Shown here in pieces: positions 8,801 to 15,812 of a stretch of 35,425 bases of DNA. Numbering within the stretch: position 1 is the first letter of the stretch; each line of letters starts with the position of its first letter. Position numbers and translations under genes: made by a program. This stretch comes from Gemmatimonadota bacterium. Its GTDB lineage: Bacteria > 4572-55 > J002. The notes under the pieces are model-generated. The model was not told where the DNA came from, made no database searches, and saw nothing but the letters and a program-made list of their open reading frames with translations. The stretch spans positions 1 through 35,425 of the forward strand of contig RFFQ01000033.1 of the NCBI GenBank assembly GCA_003697105.1, given 5' to 3'.

Positions 8801-11389
8801 ACCTTCCGAGATCACTATGCCTACCGGGTGATGGTCAAAGGCAAATTGCAATTGGAGGTAGAAGCGGAAGGCAAGAGACCAGATGCTAGAGCGGAACTAC
8901 TCGCGTATCGTTACCAATTAGCGGCAAAGATCAAGCGAATTTTCCTCGATCCGGATTTCGATTTTGCCGGAGATGTGGATGTGACGCAGGTACGGGAATC
9001 TTACAAAAAAGATGATCAGGGTCGAGAACGTGATTACCGCGATTTTGGTAATGAAAACACCGACCCGGGAGATGTTTTCCGCTGGTTCGTGCGAGTCAAG
9101 CCGGAAAAATTAGCCCACTTCATTGAACAGGAGATTTTGCAGCAATCGCGCTATGAATACATCCGTGAATACTTCCCCGAGGTGACCCAAGAGAATTACA
9201 CCGAGCACGCGAAATTTATGCAAAAGGCAGAAGATTTGTTTGTATTCAACCATTCTACGCGATTGACACAGGTGTTATACGTCTGGCAACCGGCGGATCC
9301 GCGAGTTGAAGGCGACCCGAATGATGACGCCGTATTGCATCGACTCAATGAGGTCAGTAAAGCGTACCCTCAAATCACCCATCGAGAGAAGTATGTGCCC
9401 CGGCTACGCAAAATTGCCGCGGTGATGTCCTGTGGTAAAAACTTTGCCGTGTGGAAAACCGCCGGACGTGAGATTCCGTGGGAAACACCGCCTTCACCGA
9501 ATAACATCATCCATGTGCGGCTGGCAACCGGTTCGATTGTGGAGCAGATGAATGCCCACCCATTTGGTAAGCTCCACACCGCTTTGACGCACAACGGGGA
9601 AACCACAAATTATGAAGCGTTAAAGCAACGGGTGGAACAGTTCGGCTTACCGCCACTGGCCACGACCGACACCGAAGTCGCCGCCCTCAAATTCCACTTG
9701 CTGGCGGAAGAGTTGGAATATCCCGATTGGGCACTCTTCGAGAGCTTCTCCCCAACGACCGGTGATGATCTTGCACTCGTTCCACCAGAATTACGTCACC
9801 AACTGGAAGAGGTTCAACGGGTTGAATTTACGTCTTCACCGGATGGACCCTACCAGTATCTGTGTTTACGCCATCACCCAGAATCCAACGTGACCGAACG
9901 CATCGATCTGAAAGACCCGGCCGATTTGCGTCCGAGTACCACCGGTTTTTGGTCGGATGGCAAAAAAACCTTTAGTGCCATTGCCTCGGAAGAACAAGCC
10001 ATCCAAAAAATGATGCAACTGTTGGATCAAGAAGGGCTTATTGACGGTGGTGTACCCGATCAGACGATGGTCAGTAATGGTATGATCAACCGTTTTGCCT
10101 TCAATGAACAAGGGCATATTGCCAATGTTGAATTTGTGGATCGCTATGGGCAGGAGATTCCGTTGGTAGATTACGGACGGCATTACAGCATCCGCCGTAC
10201 CCCGCTGGAAACACCGGTAAATCCCGAGACGTTAAGCGAGCAGATGGAGGCGCATCTACAACATCTGACCGCTTGGATACGGTCACAATTGCCAGAATGG
10301 GATTTTAACACGTACCGGTGGGTCATCGAAAATCTGAAAGACCATCCAAACCTTTCAGATTCAGAGAAAATCGCCACGTTCACCTATTTCATCGATTATC
10401 TGCGAACGATGAACACCGGTGACAAGGCAAAAAGCTCGCTGTTGGATGTGACCCGCACTATCTTTTATCGATTTTTGGATGCCTTGCCACAAGGGGAGGC
10501 GGCGGCGTGGGTTCGTATCACGTACCTCCAACCCGAAGTACCGCCGGTTTCTGGAGATCAGACATTGCTCATCGATGCCACAGGTTTTGAGCCGGAAGGT
10601 ACGAATCCGCGCCAATCTTTGGGCGCATTGTTGGGCATGGCGTATGACCGGGGTTGGCGCAACTTTTTGCTGTACCGCGTGAACGGGCAACGGCTTATTT
10701 CCACCGGCGTGATGGGGAACACCCACACCGATGATGTGGTAATAGATGTGTACGGGACACCGGGCGAATATTTTGGCGCGTTTATGCAAGGAGGACTCGT
10801 CCGGTGCCATGGCAATGCGCAGAACTTCACCGCGATGACCATGCATCATGGTACTTTACAGATTTTCGGCAATGCGGGCAAAGTGTGTGGTTATGCCTCT
10901 AAGGGAGGTACCGTCTTTATTTTAGGGGATGTCGTTGATCGGGTATGGACGAATTCGGTCAATGACCCCCGCTGCGATGACCTCAACGTTCATGTGTTGG
11001 GGAGTGCCAGTAAATATGCGGGGGAATCACTGATGGGAGGTGATTTCTTCTTCGGAGGGATGTATTTTGATCATACCGGAGCATTACGGGTGCAAGACCG
11101 CCCGTATCGAGGCACAAAATTGTTTGGTGGCGCCTCACGGGGAAATTTCCTCTTTTTTGACCCCTATGACCGGCTCGATCCGGCGCAGTACACGCATGGC
11201 AACATCAGCCCTATAGATGACCAAAGCTGGATTAAATGGACAAAAAGGATTACCGCAACGCTCACTCTAGCAGGCGTACCTCTTGTGGAAGGACGGTTTC
11301 AAGCAGATAACCGGTGGTTTGACCTCGACCCAAGCCATTTTAAGTTGATAGTCCCTCGCGGAGGGCTGAAAGGTTACGAATCGCACTGA
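2897..11389 (+). CDS. Giant FAD/Fe-S/FMN glutamate synthase fusion with internal glutaminase domain
   Basis: 2830 residues; ATG with CAGGAA 8 bases upstream. Order: FAD_binding_4 domain (about 85-262) with FAD-oxidase C-terminal part (to about 535, ending in a LDPQHLINQCKF motif); cluster motifs C608/611/614/618 with C659/662/665/669, then C766/769/772/778 with C798/801/804/808; a degenerate barrel-like region (about 880-1240); an intact glutamate-synthase FMN barrel (about 1300-1900) with GGTGASP, SGGIRTYEDV and a cluster motif C1818-x5-C1824-x3-C1828; class II amidotransferase (about 1928-2330) with C1928, R2208, N2233-G2234; GXGXG domain (about 2580-2770). Known glutamate synthase transfers glutamine amide nitrogen to 2-oxoglutarate using electrons through Fe-S and FMN. 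Here the electron entry seems to be a FAD dehydrogenase instead of the NADPH-linked small subunit. The electron donor is unknown. The domain order is permuted relative to standard GltB. It is probably cytoplasmic, and no gltD-like gene is in the window. Confidence 0.9.
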   Translation: MFTITPPFDVLWQQSVQKRVATQHSAVELLLEKYQAHLEAMPAIEDNPHYRRVKAKLSEASEVFPLRAVQQAIYYSDAGTVVVPDEIKHHLVNISAQFVVRPGSLADLQAFVQLAYQEQIRYTIRGSGTWPFGGSIPMNKEVVLDLSYLNFHHLDLDRAQLTVAPGTVFAPMRQILRDQGFAFRQEITNPHSGTICGWIATGGLGIGAYKYGHVQESVAAILWLTPQGEWQTLTPDDDRFDLLFDSEGQMGIVAGAVLDVKRLSYVSKPYAFSFDNAVAVQTFVELIAKWELRPSSMIYFDKHYMNITYAIECEHLEQHVQEALRTEDDLRIRRDRHRKEVIERLNGLDHVLVLEFDTPEDYQRALKYQPFRKMGEQLFHGVSFRRLPTDVAHHMWEHRYAPVQMKQKGPSMLVGETILPVKNFPEYMNFVEAAISNWTGNPVKTEAHVLSPQEVLIQTILLADIDTLRHKLYLGLVPFMIQTSIQLGGKPYGTGIWNLPFLKARMKTGDGKHIQKLIDTKNTLDPQHLINQCKFINEQGRKPALKLFQKMSPVLVEKGVKWLYQGKLKEGNSLGKWLWKANKALFPQMVPPQLQAKRPSLLEINSVCAECDSCEKVCPTSDVFGMWGLATPITRRKTANRLARGEAITPSEALGFLVCTRCDNCTRVCPTDIPLTRMFDAVEADTHYQLALAKGLGADPTDSDDLAEKKNEFITRFWDIMKESPLYLPHTLAEQKEEKSHLQHGLNIIYPRGFAYAELFIDPETCIKCGMCAHENACTYGARKGAPREIPQLIDQNCALCNACINYCPQNKAVHAEREYLDKLIKNAIDLEERKFWQTEKSFLRDTTTIQRSPEITHQADIYVTENIIMEIDKESSTGQIPVSGMGQGDRHTGIGFDAERFSHFHIVGPAQNRLHEGDPDEELSVKLGKRHRYCKFDADENLHNPPYHKIELQTPMMYNAVPLDSNGHVELAFIKVAEQHQTLVHMTLDRFLEYYTFFLSEGGYGELPPVIVPRVDEEFIDHLQVQPTVTRKLLMDLWKMPMFEIIYHKEMNQTIEFVRNSVQALNREIPLICGYLEVSEHDIIGGEQIIPHVLEMLEDFLRLEVDVIHIRGKRNKDHYFTTSQAVRAIHHYLVESGRRHLVSLIASGGIRLASDSQKTIQRGAEATLLDFAALLALDPDAYKAIVEHKTTTEHLIDLDIEWAIERLNNQMESRKVQILEVLGAAGFKDLKKTVGEEGRLIDFFQLEERIQKEIFEQDEKLSQQAELNRQLMTTERVNPADAFRYSELKQKVQPLKSPHYFYELGEVNQTVYQRDHVWPGTLIETLGRMAAGDPAMFYLKHVKSVGLLGDGFDVMKILYQRDPDTIDETELDRVQTALPLDKGLILKQPWMLGGKSVGSIGLDTWRAHVILSRELGIQYDTGEGGYPTCFFLNRKGEPIFFTERDIQRIKYFFKHDTHYTVKEIKAILHENRITESTHPHIYEQLNEHPDLKPFLFYEVISTEDEPFVSTELKTGLFGVTKETIKKARRVVIAYSQGAKMGIGGHILARKVNKLVSYLRGIQGLEELNTSRIQQLIKRIEKLEKDATHPMHDLATSAMPELMRANDDGEIYPELKTWLWQIQQRTYELHEAKKIDPIDFEYLIRLSEEVISYSYTSVISPFPFHNCYSIEDVKAFIDMVRMINPQAVISVKVSPSVDIEFIAAGLARIAKDNTEEAEKGIKNSTPLNPDYGMKIEIWLDGPRGGTGASPNIIKGQMGMHLEYAIPLIHDRLVRDGLRNYVKFMVSGGIRTYEDVIKAVALGADGVIWGTAPLAAIGCDRNRNCHDGCSRGIATSNLIMQNLRNVDLNSKQMINAFVIMQMQVIRALAGLGFTDIRQLRGRFDKIQWLGLKERVDFRIRQRKSFAQQMQSAGYKAPERQPHATGQTNCGVAALIGSHPVPSFIMDEALKSMKNRGMDGVGIGKTLCFNTFRDHYAYRVMVKGKLQLEVEAEGKRPDARAELLAYRYQLAAKIKRIFLDPDFDFAGDVDVTQVRESYKKDDQGRERDYRDFGNENTDPGDVFRWFVRVKPEKLAHFIEQEILQQSRYEYIREYFPEVTQENYTEHAKFMQKAEDLFVFNHSTRLTQVLYVWQPADPRVEGDPNDDAVLHRLNEVSKAYPQITHREKYVPRLRKIAAVMSCGKNFAVWKTAGREIPWETPPSPNNIIHVRLATGSIVEQMNAHPFGKLHTALTHNGETTNYEALKQRVEQFGLPPLATTDTEVAALKFHLLAEELEYPDWALFESFSPTTGDDLALVPPELRHQLEEVQRVEFTSSPDGPYQYLCLRHHPESNVTERIDLKDPADLRPSTTGFWSDGKKTFSAIASEEQAIQKMMQLLDQEGLIDGGVPDQTMVSNGMINRFAFNEQGHIANVEFVDRYGQEIPLVDYGRHYSIRRTPLETPVNPETLSEQMEAHLQHLTAWIRSQLPEWDFNTYRWVIENLKDHPNLSDSEKIATFTYFIDYLRTMNTGDKAKSSLLDVTRTIFYRFLDALPQGEAAAWVRITYLQPEVPPVSGDQTLLIDATGFEPEGTNPRQSLGALLGMAYDRGWRNFLLYRVNGQRLISTGVMGNTHTDDVVIDVYGTPGEYFGAFMQGGLVRCHGNAQNFTAMTMHHGTLQIFGNAGKVCGYASKGGTVFILGDVVDRVWTNSVNDPRCDDLNVHVLGSASKYAGESLMGGDFFFGGMYFDHTGALRVQDRPYRGTKLFGGASRGNFLFFDPYDRLDPAQYTHGNISPIDDQSWIKWTKRITATLTLAGVPLVEGRFQADNRWFDLDPSHFKLIVPRGGLKGYESH

Positions 11390-11412
11390 CCGGAGTACCA
11401 TGAGCTACGAAA

Positions 11413-11444
11413 AACGCCCGAAAATTTTATCAATTTCGGGCGTT
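11413..11444. terminator. Bidirectional intrinsic terminator
   Basis: An 11-bp perfect stem (AACGCCCGAAA with its complement) and a 10-base loop lie between the convergent stops of the glutamate synthase fusion and the nfuA-like gene. T-rich sequence follows on both strands (TTCTTTAT to the right, GTTTTTCG when read leftward), so it can end both transcripts. Confidence 0.85.
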
Positions 11445-11471
11445 CTTTATGGGTTCTGGTGAGTACAGTTG

Positions 11472-12059
11472 CTACCGGTAATACGGATTTAATCCTAAAT
11501 CATGTTCCGTCACATCGTAAATTTCACCTAAATCGGGGACGTTTTGGCGTAGGAGGGTCTCGATCCCTTGTCGCAGGGTAGCGGCTGCCATACCACAGCC
11601 TTGACAGCCACCGCCCATCTCCAAATAGAGGTCGTTGTCCTTGAGGTCGATGAGTGCCACCCAGCCGCCGTGCATCGCAATCGCCGGGTTGATGTGAGAA
11701 TCGATAATCTGCTGGATTCGTTCCGCCATAGGGTTATCTGCCAGATGTTCTGGCAATGTACTACTGTTCATCCCACTTTTATCAATTTTAAAGCCGCTCC
11801 CCATGCTGGTTTCCAGATAATCGATTTTGATATTTTCCACATAGGGTAGGCTTTGCGGATCGACATAGACATCAAATTCTTCAAAATTGACGGTGGTATC
11901 GGTAGGAGCAATTTCATCTTCAGCCACCAACGCTAAACCAAATTCGGCTTGTTGCATATTGATGGGTTTGGTGGTAATGCGAATCCCGGTGATGTTCTCT
12001 TCGGTCTCATCCATCAGTTGTAAAATTTTCGTTTTGGCATTGCTGGTAATGGTTATCAT
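11472..12059 (-). CDS. nfuA: NfuA-type Fe-S cluster carrier/biogenesis protein
   Basis: 195 residues, the usual length of NfuA (about 190). The start is preceded by AAGAGGTGA at good spacing. Residues 1-95 match a degenerate A-type scaffold domain (opening MITITSNAKTKI, with ITGIRI), lacking that family's cysteines as is normal for NfuA. Residues about 110-190 are a NifU C-terminal-like domain with HGGWVALID and the cluster-binding pair C152-x2-C155 in GGGCQGCGMA. In characterised relatives a homodimer holds a [4Fe-4S] cluster between the two CxxC motifs and delivers it to target enzymes, acting under stress. It is convergent with the Fe-S-rich glutamate synthase fusion and has its own promoter candidate, so a supply role for that enzyme is plausible but not shown. 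Confidence 0.92.
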   Translation of the reverse strand: MITITSNAKTKILQLMDETEENITGIRITTKPINMQQAEFGLALVAEDEIAPTDTTVNFEEFDVYVDPQSLPYVENIKIDYLETSMGSGFKIDKSGMNSSTLPEHLADNPMAERIQQIIDSHINPAIAMHGGWVALIDLKDNDLYLEMGGGCQGCGMAAATLRQGIETLLRQNVPDLGEIYDVTEHDLGLNPYYR

Positions 12060-12099
12060 GAGTTCACCTCTTGAATTGAATATGGAAAAGTATGTGACT

Positions 12100-12129
12100 A
12101 ACTTAATGATTTGCCTCGTAAAAAGTCAA
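12100..12129 (-). promoter_or_regulatory. Promoter candidate for the nfuA-like gene
   Basis: Read leftward, TTGACT (12129-12124), an 18-base spacer and TAAGTT (12105-12100) lie about 40 bases before the start codon at 12059. The -35 matches 5 of 6 consensus bases and the -10 is moderate. Confidence 0.4.
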
Positions 12130-12200
12130 TAGATTTTGGTGGAGAGGAGATCAGGGTAAATCCCCGCTAAAAACTATCAGAATATCTTCAAGAAAATGGA

Positions 12201-12229
12201 TTGACAGTTATCTTTTTTTAAGGTAAGGT
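12201..12229 (+). promoter_or_regulatory. Promoter candidate for the S74 fibre gene
   Basis: A perfect -35 TTGACA (12201-12206), 17 bases, then TAAGGT (12224-12229), a weak -10. It lies about 100 bases before the ATG at 12329 and diverges from the nfuA promoter candidate across the same intergenic region (12060-12328). Confidence 0.4.
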
Positions 12230-12328
12230 CACGGTTGTGTGTGTGTGTTTTTGCGTGATTCCCGCATTCAGATGTTTTCTTATTTGAAAACAACTTATCA
12301 TCTTATTAATTTTAAGGAGGAGGAAATT

Positions 12329-14422
12329 ATGATGGTGTCACGAACGTTTGGATTTTCACTGGTAATTTTAGCTTTCGTGGTGATGTGTGTTGCGCCGGTT
12401 GTCACCGCAGAATCGCTATTTGTGGTCAAAAATGCGGCAGGCGATACGGTTTTTGTCGTTACCGAAGAAGGGATTGTGGTGCGCGGTCGGGATGACAGCG
12501 GGAACATGGTCAATTTGATGACCATTTCCCCGGACAGTATGGTGTTTGAGTTGCCCGATGCCGTGACTCGTCCGGGCGGTGGCGGGGGTTACCAATTTCG
12601 CGGTCGTGGTGGGGGCGGCCGGACAGATGCGGTCAATTTACTGACCTTGACCTCCGATAGTGTTGTATTTGACCTGCCCGGTGCGGCAATTCGTCCGGGC
12701 GGTGGCGGGGGTTACCAATTTCGCGGTCGTGGTGGGGGCGGCCGGGAGGATGTTTCTAACTTCCTGACCCTAACCCCAGACAGCATCGTGTTTGAGTTAG
12801 CAAATACGGCCATTCGTCCGGCGGGCGGTGGCGGTTACCAATTTCGCGGTCGAGGCGGTGGCGGTCGTGTCGCGGAACCAGCTTGGTTGCACATCACTCC
12901 GGATAGCATGGTCTTTGACCTGCCCGGGACGGCGGGCCGTCCGGCAGGAAATGGGGGCGGGTATCAGTTTCGAGGTCGCGGGGGCGGTGGTGGCGGTCGC
13001 ACCGGCGAACTCAATTTGATGACCCTCTCTACGGATCCAGACTTTAGCGGTTCAATTGATGAGGAACGGATGCTCTGGTATCCGGTTAAAAATGCGTTTT
13101 TGGTGGGACGGGTGCTGGTAGAACATCCAGATAGTGTGGGTTCTAATTCTCTGGCGGCAGGATACCAAAACAAAGCGATGGGTGATTTTTCACAAGCAAT
13201 GGGGTATCAAAATATTGCCCGCGGACGTGGGGCTTCTGTATTTGGTTACCAGTCCCAAGCCAACGGTGAAAATTCCTTTGCCTTTGGTAATCAATCTATT
13301 GCCAATGGAGATAATTCCTTTGCCTTCGGTTCAGAAACCCGGTCAACACAGGAAAATACATTTTCCATTGGTAAAGAAGCATGGGCACTGGGCACCAATG
13401 CCTTTGCAATAGGTTTGATCTCTACCGCGAATGACTCCAACTCGATTGCCATTGGTACACGAGCGTTCTCCTACGGTGAAAATGCGTTAGCTTTAGGAAC
13501 AAACACCACGACTACTGAATCTAATGCCATTGCCATGGGTCATAGTAGTTTCGCGTGGGGCAGTGGGAGCGTCGCCATCGGGGATCAACCGGCGGCCTCG
13601 GGTATCAACTCCATCAGTATAGGCACTCAAGCGGTTTCGGCTAGTGACGGTACCGTGGCATTGGGTCAACAGGCATCCGCCGAGGGGCAGTATGCGATTG
13701 CCTTTGGCTATGGTGATTCTGCCAGCGGCTATTTTAGCTCCGCGATAGGTTACAGAAATAAAACGCTGGGATATGGGAGTGCTGCCTTCGGCTATCAGAC
13801 AACATCAACCGGTGACTACAGTATCGCTATGGGCAATAATGCAACGGCGGCGTCCTATTCCTCATTTGTGACCGGACGCTATAATGAGATCACCGGCAAT
13901 ACGTATTTTTGGGAGGACACTGACCCGCTCTTTGTGGTGGGAAACGGTTTCGATGCGAATAACCGCAGTAATGCCCTGACCTTGCTAAAAAATGGGGAAC
14001 TCATCGTGGCGGGCACGGTGAATGGTTCTTCCGATGCACGGTTAAAGACGAATATCACGCCATTGCGTAATGTCCTCAGTAAACTGGCTCAGATCAATCC
14101 GGTCTATTTTGAATTTAAGAACCAGCAGACACACCCGGCAGGGACACATATCGGATTTTTAGCGCAAGAAGTGCAACAGGTCTTCCCAGAGCTGGTCAGC
14201 GAGGATGCTTCCGGTTATCTAGCTGTCGCGTATGGCAATATGACGGCGGTATTGCTCCAAGCACTCAAGGAACAACAACAAGAGATTGACCGGATTCGCA
14301 GCGAAAATGACCAACTGCGTGCAAAAGTGGATCAATTGGAATCGTTGGAAAAACGGGTGAGGGAGCTGGAAGCCTTGTGGATACCGCACCAACCAGATGT
14401 TACGACTCGCGCCGCACGATAA
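12329..14422 (+). CDS. Exported trimeric-fibre-like protein: RGRGGGG repeats, YadA-head repeats, Peptidase_S74 chaperone
   Basis: 697 residues from ATG 12329, preceded by a very strong AAGGAGGAGG (12314-12323); a GTG 90 bases upstream lacks such a site. A signal peptide ends near VVTAES (about residue 28). Four 41-residue repeats each contain GYQFRGRGGGG (nucleotides 12515-13015). They are followed by eighteen 14-residue repeats of the YadA/trimeric-adhesin head type (pattern S.AIG...A.G, 13142-13897). From about residue 567 the motif SSDARLK and the later GFLAQEVQQVFPELV define a Peptidase_S74 intramolecular chaperone with predicted catalytic S568 and K573. A coiled coil (about 655-690) ends the protein. 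In known S74 proteins the chaperone trimerises the fibre and then cuts itself off. There is no YadA membrane anchor, so the route of surface attachment is unclear. Confidence 0.88.
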   Translation: MMVSRTFGFSLVILAFVVMCVAPVVTAESLFVVKNAAGDTVFVVTEEGIVVRGRDDSGNMVNLMTISPDSMVFELPDAVTRPGGGGGYQFRGRGGGGRTDAVNLLTLTSDSVVFDLPGAAIRPGGGGGYQFRGRGGGGREDVSNFLTLTPDSIVFELANTAIRPAGGGGYQFRGRGGGGRVAEPAWLHITPDSMVFDLPGTAGRPAGNGGGYQFRGRGGGGGGRTGELNLMTLSTDPDFSGSIDEERMLWYPVKNAFLVGRVLVEHPDSVGSNSLAAGYQNKAMGDFSQAMGYQNIARGRGASVFGYQSQANGENSFAFGNQSIANGDNSFAFGSETRSTQENTFSIGKEAWALGTNAFAIGLISTANDSNSIAIGTRAFSYGENALALGTNTTTTESNAIAMGHSSFAWGSGSVAIGDQPAASGINSISIGTQAVSASDGTVALGQQASAEGQYAIAFGYGDSASGYFSSAIGYRNKTLGYGSAAFGYQTTSTGDYSIAMGNNATAASYSSFVTGRYNEITGNTYFWEDTDPLFVVGNGFDANNRSNALTLLKNGELIVAGTVNGSSDARLKTNITPLRNVLSKLAQINPVYFEFKNQQTHPAGTHIGFLAQEVQQVFPELVSEDASGYLAVAYGNMTAVLLQALKEQQQEIDRIRSENDQLRAKVDQLESLEKRVRELEALWIPHQPDVTTRAAR
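12515..13015 (+). repeat. Four tandem 123-bp coding repeats (41 residues each)
   Basis: Period exactly 123 bp. The anchors lie at 12568, 12691, 12814 and 12937. Copies 1 and 2 share a perfect 55-bp block (12568-12622 and 12691-12745), which points to recent duplication or gene conversion. Copy 3 is diverged and copy 4 carries small Gly/Asn insertions. Each unit encodes a PDSMVFDLP-type strand followed by RPGGGGGYQFRGRGGGGR. Confidence 0.9.
13142..13897 (+). repeat. Eighteen 42-bp coding repeats (YadA-head type)
   Basis: The 252 residues divide exactly into eighteen 14-residue units of the form xNSxAxGxxxxAxG, the left-handed beta-roll repeat of trimeric adhesin heads. The DNA copies are diverged, so the repeat is maintained at protein level. 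Confidence 0.85.
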
Positions 14423-14466
14423 GACTGGATTCCATGTCAAGGTGGTTTTGTGCAGGCGGGATGCAA

Positions 14467-14491
14467 CCGGATGTTTTCCGGGTGATTTTTT
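14467..14491 (+). terminator. Weak intrinsic terminator after the fibre gene
   Basis: A 5-bp GC stem CCGGA/TCCGG (14467-14471 with 14477-14481) with a 5-base loop is followed within 4 bases by six T residues. It lies 45 bases past the stop of the S74 protein. The stem is short, so efficiency is uncertain. Confidence 0.4.
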
Positions 14492-14623
14492 CCTTTATTC
14501 TGAATGAAAATCAATTATATTGGAAGTAGTTTCACGTTGTGGCGCCGGTGAGTGGACGCTCCGGTGCCCGGCTACCGGACGGTAATTTAACGTTGTGCTC
14601 ATTCTTTTCAGGGAGGTACTACC

Positions 14624-15709
14624 ATGAAACGCGGTTTATGTTTTTTAACCCCGATGGCACTTCTGATGCTGTTTTTAACCCCCATTTGGGCCACGGTGAC
14701 GATTCGTGGTGAATTAACGACGATCGAACTCCACAACGGTGGTCAGATTGATGTGTACGGCGATTGGGAAAACGAAGGTATGTTTTCCCCCAACGGTAAT
14801 CGCGTGACGTTTACCGGAAACGGTGATGCCCAAATTATCAATACGGACGGAGAGACATTCGACCAACTGGTGGTGAATATCACTGGGGGTGACCTGATCT
14901 TAACCCACAATGTAACAGTAAACAACGTCTTGCAGATCGATCAAGGGAATGTTCGAGCGGAAACTAGCACACTCTCCCTCAGCGAAGGGGCACAATTGGT
15001 TGAAAATGGCGGTTCGTTATTGGGCAGTGTAACGACCACCCAGACGGTTGGCACCAATGCGGGAGATTTCACTCATTTGGGGGTCTCTATCAGTTCCGGT
15101 GCGGATGATTTGGGCACGGTGCGGGTCACCCGGTTCAATGGACCCGGTGGCGCTATTTCAAGCGGTGATTACACGGGGATCAACCGGTCGTGGCAAATTT
15201 TATCCGATAATCCGCCGGCTGCTGGGCGAGATGTGACCTTTAGCTGGTCATCCGCCGTTGATAATGGTAAAGATATGACTCAAGCACAGATTTGGCAAAG
15301 TACAACCCATGGGCGGTTGTGGGATGAAGCCTCTACCGTAACGAATGTGTCCGGCAATGACCCGCGTACCCTTACCGCCCCCAACCGCACCGATTTTGGG
15401 TTGTTTACCATCAGTGATGCCGCTAATCCGCTCAAAGTATGGCATGATTTTAATCAGGATGGCAACATTGATGTCTATGATGTGCAGGCGATTGCCCAGT
15501 ATCTCGGAACGACACTAGACCGGTACGACCTAAATGGGGATACCGTTGTGAATGCAGTGGATGTGGAATTGGTGTTAGAACAATGGCGCCAGTTACAACC
15601 GGAACGTGCCCGCGAACGTGCGTTATCCGGTGTGCCGGCACAAAAAGCGGCTTCCTCACCAACGCGAACGGGGCCTAAGCAAGCTGTGCCATCGCCAGTA
15701 CAACCATAA
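14624..15709 (+). CDS. Exported protein with C-terminal dockerin-like domain
   Basis: 361 residues; ATG with GGGAGGT at good spacing. A signal peptide covers about residues 1-23 (ending PIWA). Residues 24-135 are strand-rich with short Asn/Gly turns, resembling the beta-solenoid or G8-like starts of FCB surface proteins. Residues about 135-265 look like a beta-sandwich. Residues about 271-322 contain two EF-hand-type calcium loops, D275 in DFNQDGNIDVYD and D302 in DLNGDTVVNAVD, spaced as in type I dockerins. A Pro/Ala/Arg-rich tail follows. Dockerins normally bind cohesin modules on scaffold proteins, but no cohesin is recognisable in the window; in FCB bacteria such domains also occur simply as calcium-stabilised C-terminal modules. 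The hairpin at 15733 ends the transcript. Confidence 0.8.
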   Translation: MKRGLCFLTPMALLMLFLTPIWATVTIRGELTTIELHNGGQIDVYGDWENEGMFSPNGNRVTFTGNGDAQIINTDGETFDQLVVNITGGDLILTHNVTVNNVLQIDQGNVRAETSTLSLSEGAQLVENGGSLLGSVTTTQTVGTNAGDFTHLGVSISSGADDLGTVRVTRFNGPGGAISSGDYTGINRSWQILSDNPPAAGRDVTFSWSSAVDNGKDMTQAQIWQSTTHGRLWDEASTVTNVSGNDPRTLTAPNRTDFGLFTISDAANPLKVWHDFNQDGNIDVYDVQAIAQYLGTTLDRYDLNGDTVVNAVDVELVLEQWRQLQPERARERALSGVPAQKAASSPTRTGPKQAVPSPVQP

Positions 15710-15732
15710 ATCGCGCCGGTAGAAATGTGAAG

Positions 15733-15768
15733 GCTTGCCGAATCTGAATTAGATTCGGCAAGCTTTGT
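15733..15768 (+). terminator. Intrinsic terminator
   Basis: A 13-bp perfect stem (GCTTGCCGAATCT, 15733-15745, with 15751-15763), a 5-base loop GAATT and a TTTGTT tail. It lies 24 bases past the stop of the dockerin-like gene and before the VCBS protein gene, which must then use its own promoter. Confidence 0.85.
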
Positions 15769-15812
15769 TATGTTCCTGTGATGATTCTACTTGAATTGAA
15801 TGAGAAATATTG

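Noticed and set aside
12239-12328. Upstream GTG start giving a 727-residue S74 protein
   Set aside because: It adds 30 residues before a good signal peptide and has no ribosome-binding site, while ATG 12329 follows AAGGAGGAGG.
12329-14422. Phage tail-spike gene in a prophage
   Set aside because: The S74 domain is phage-like, but there are no capsid, terminase, integrase or lysis genes nearby, and the YadA-type repeats plus signal peptide fit an exported cellular protein.
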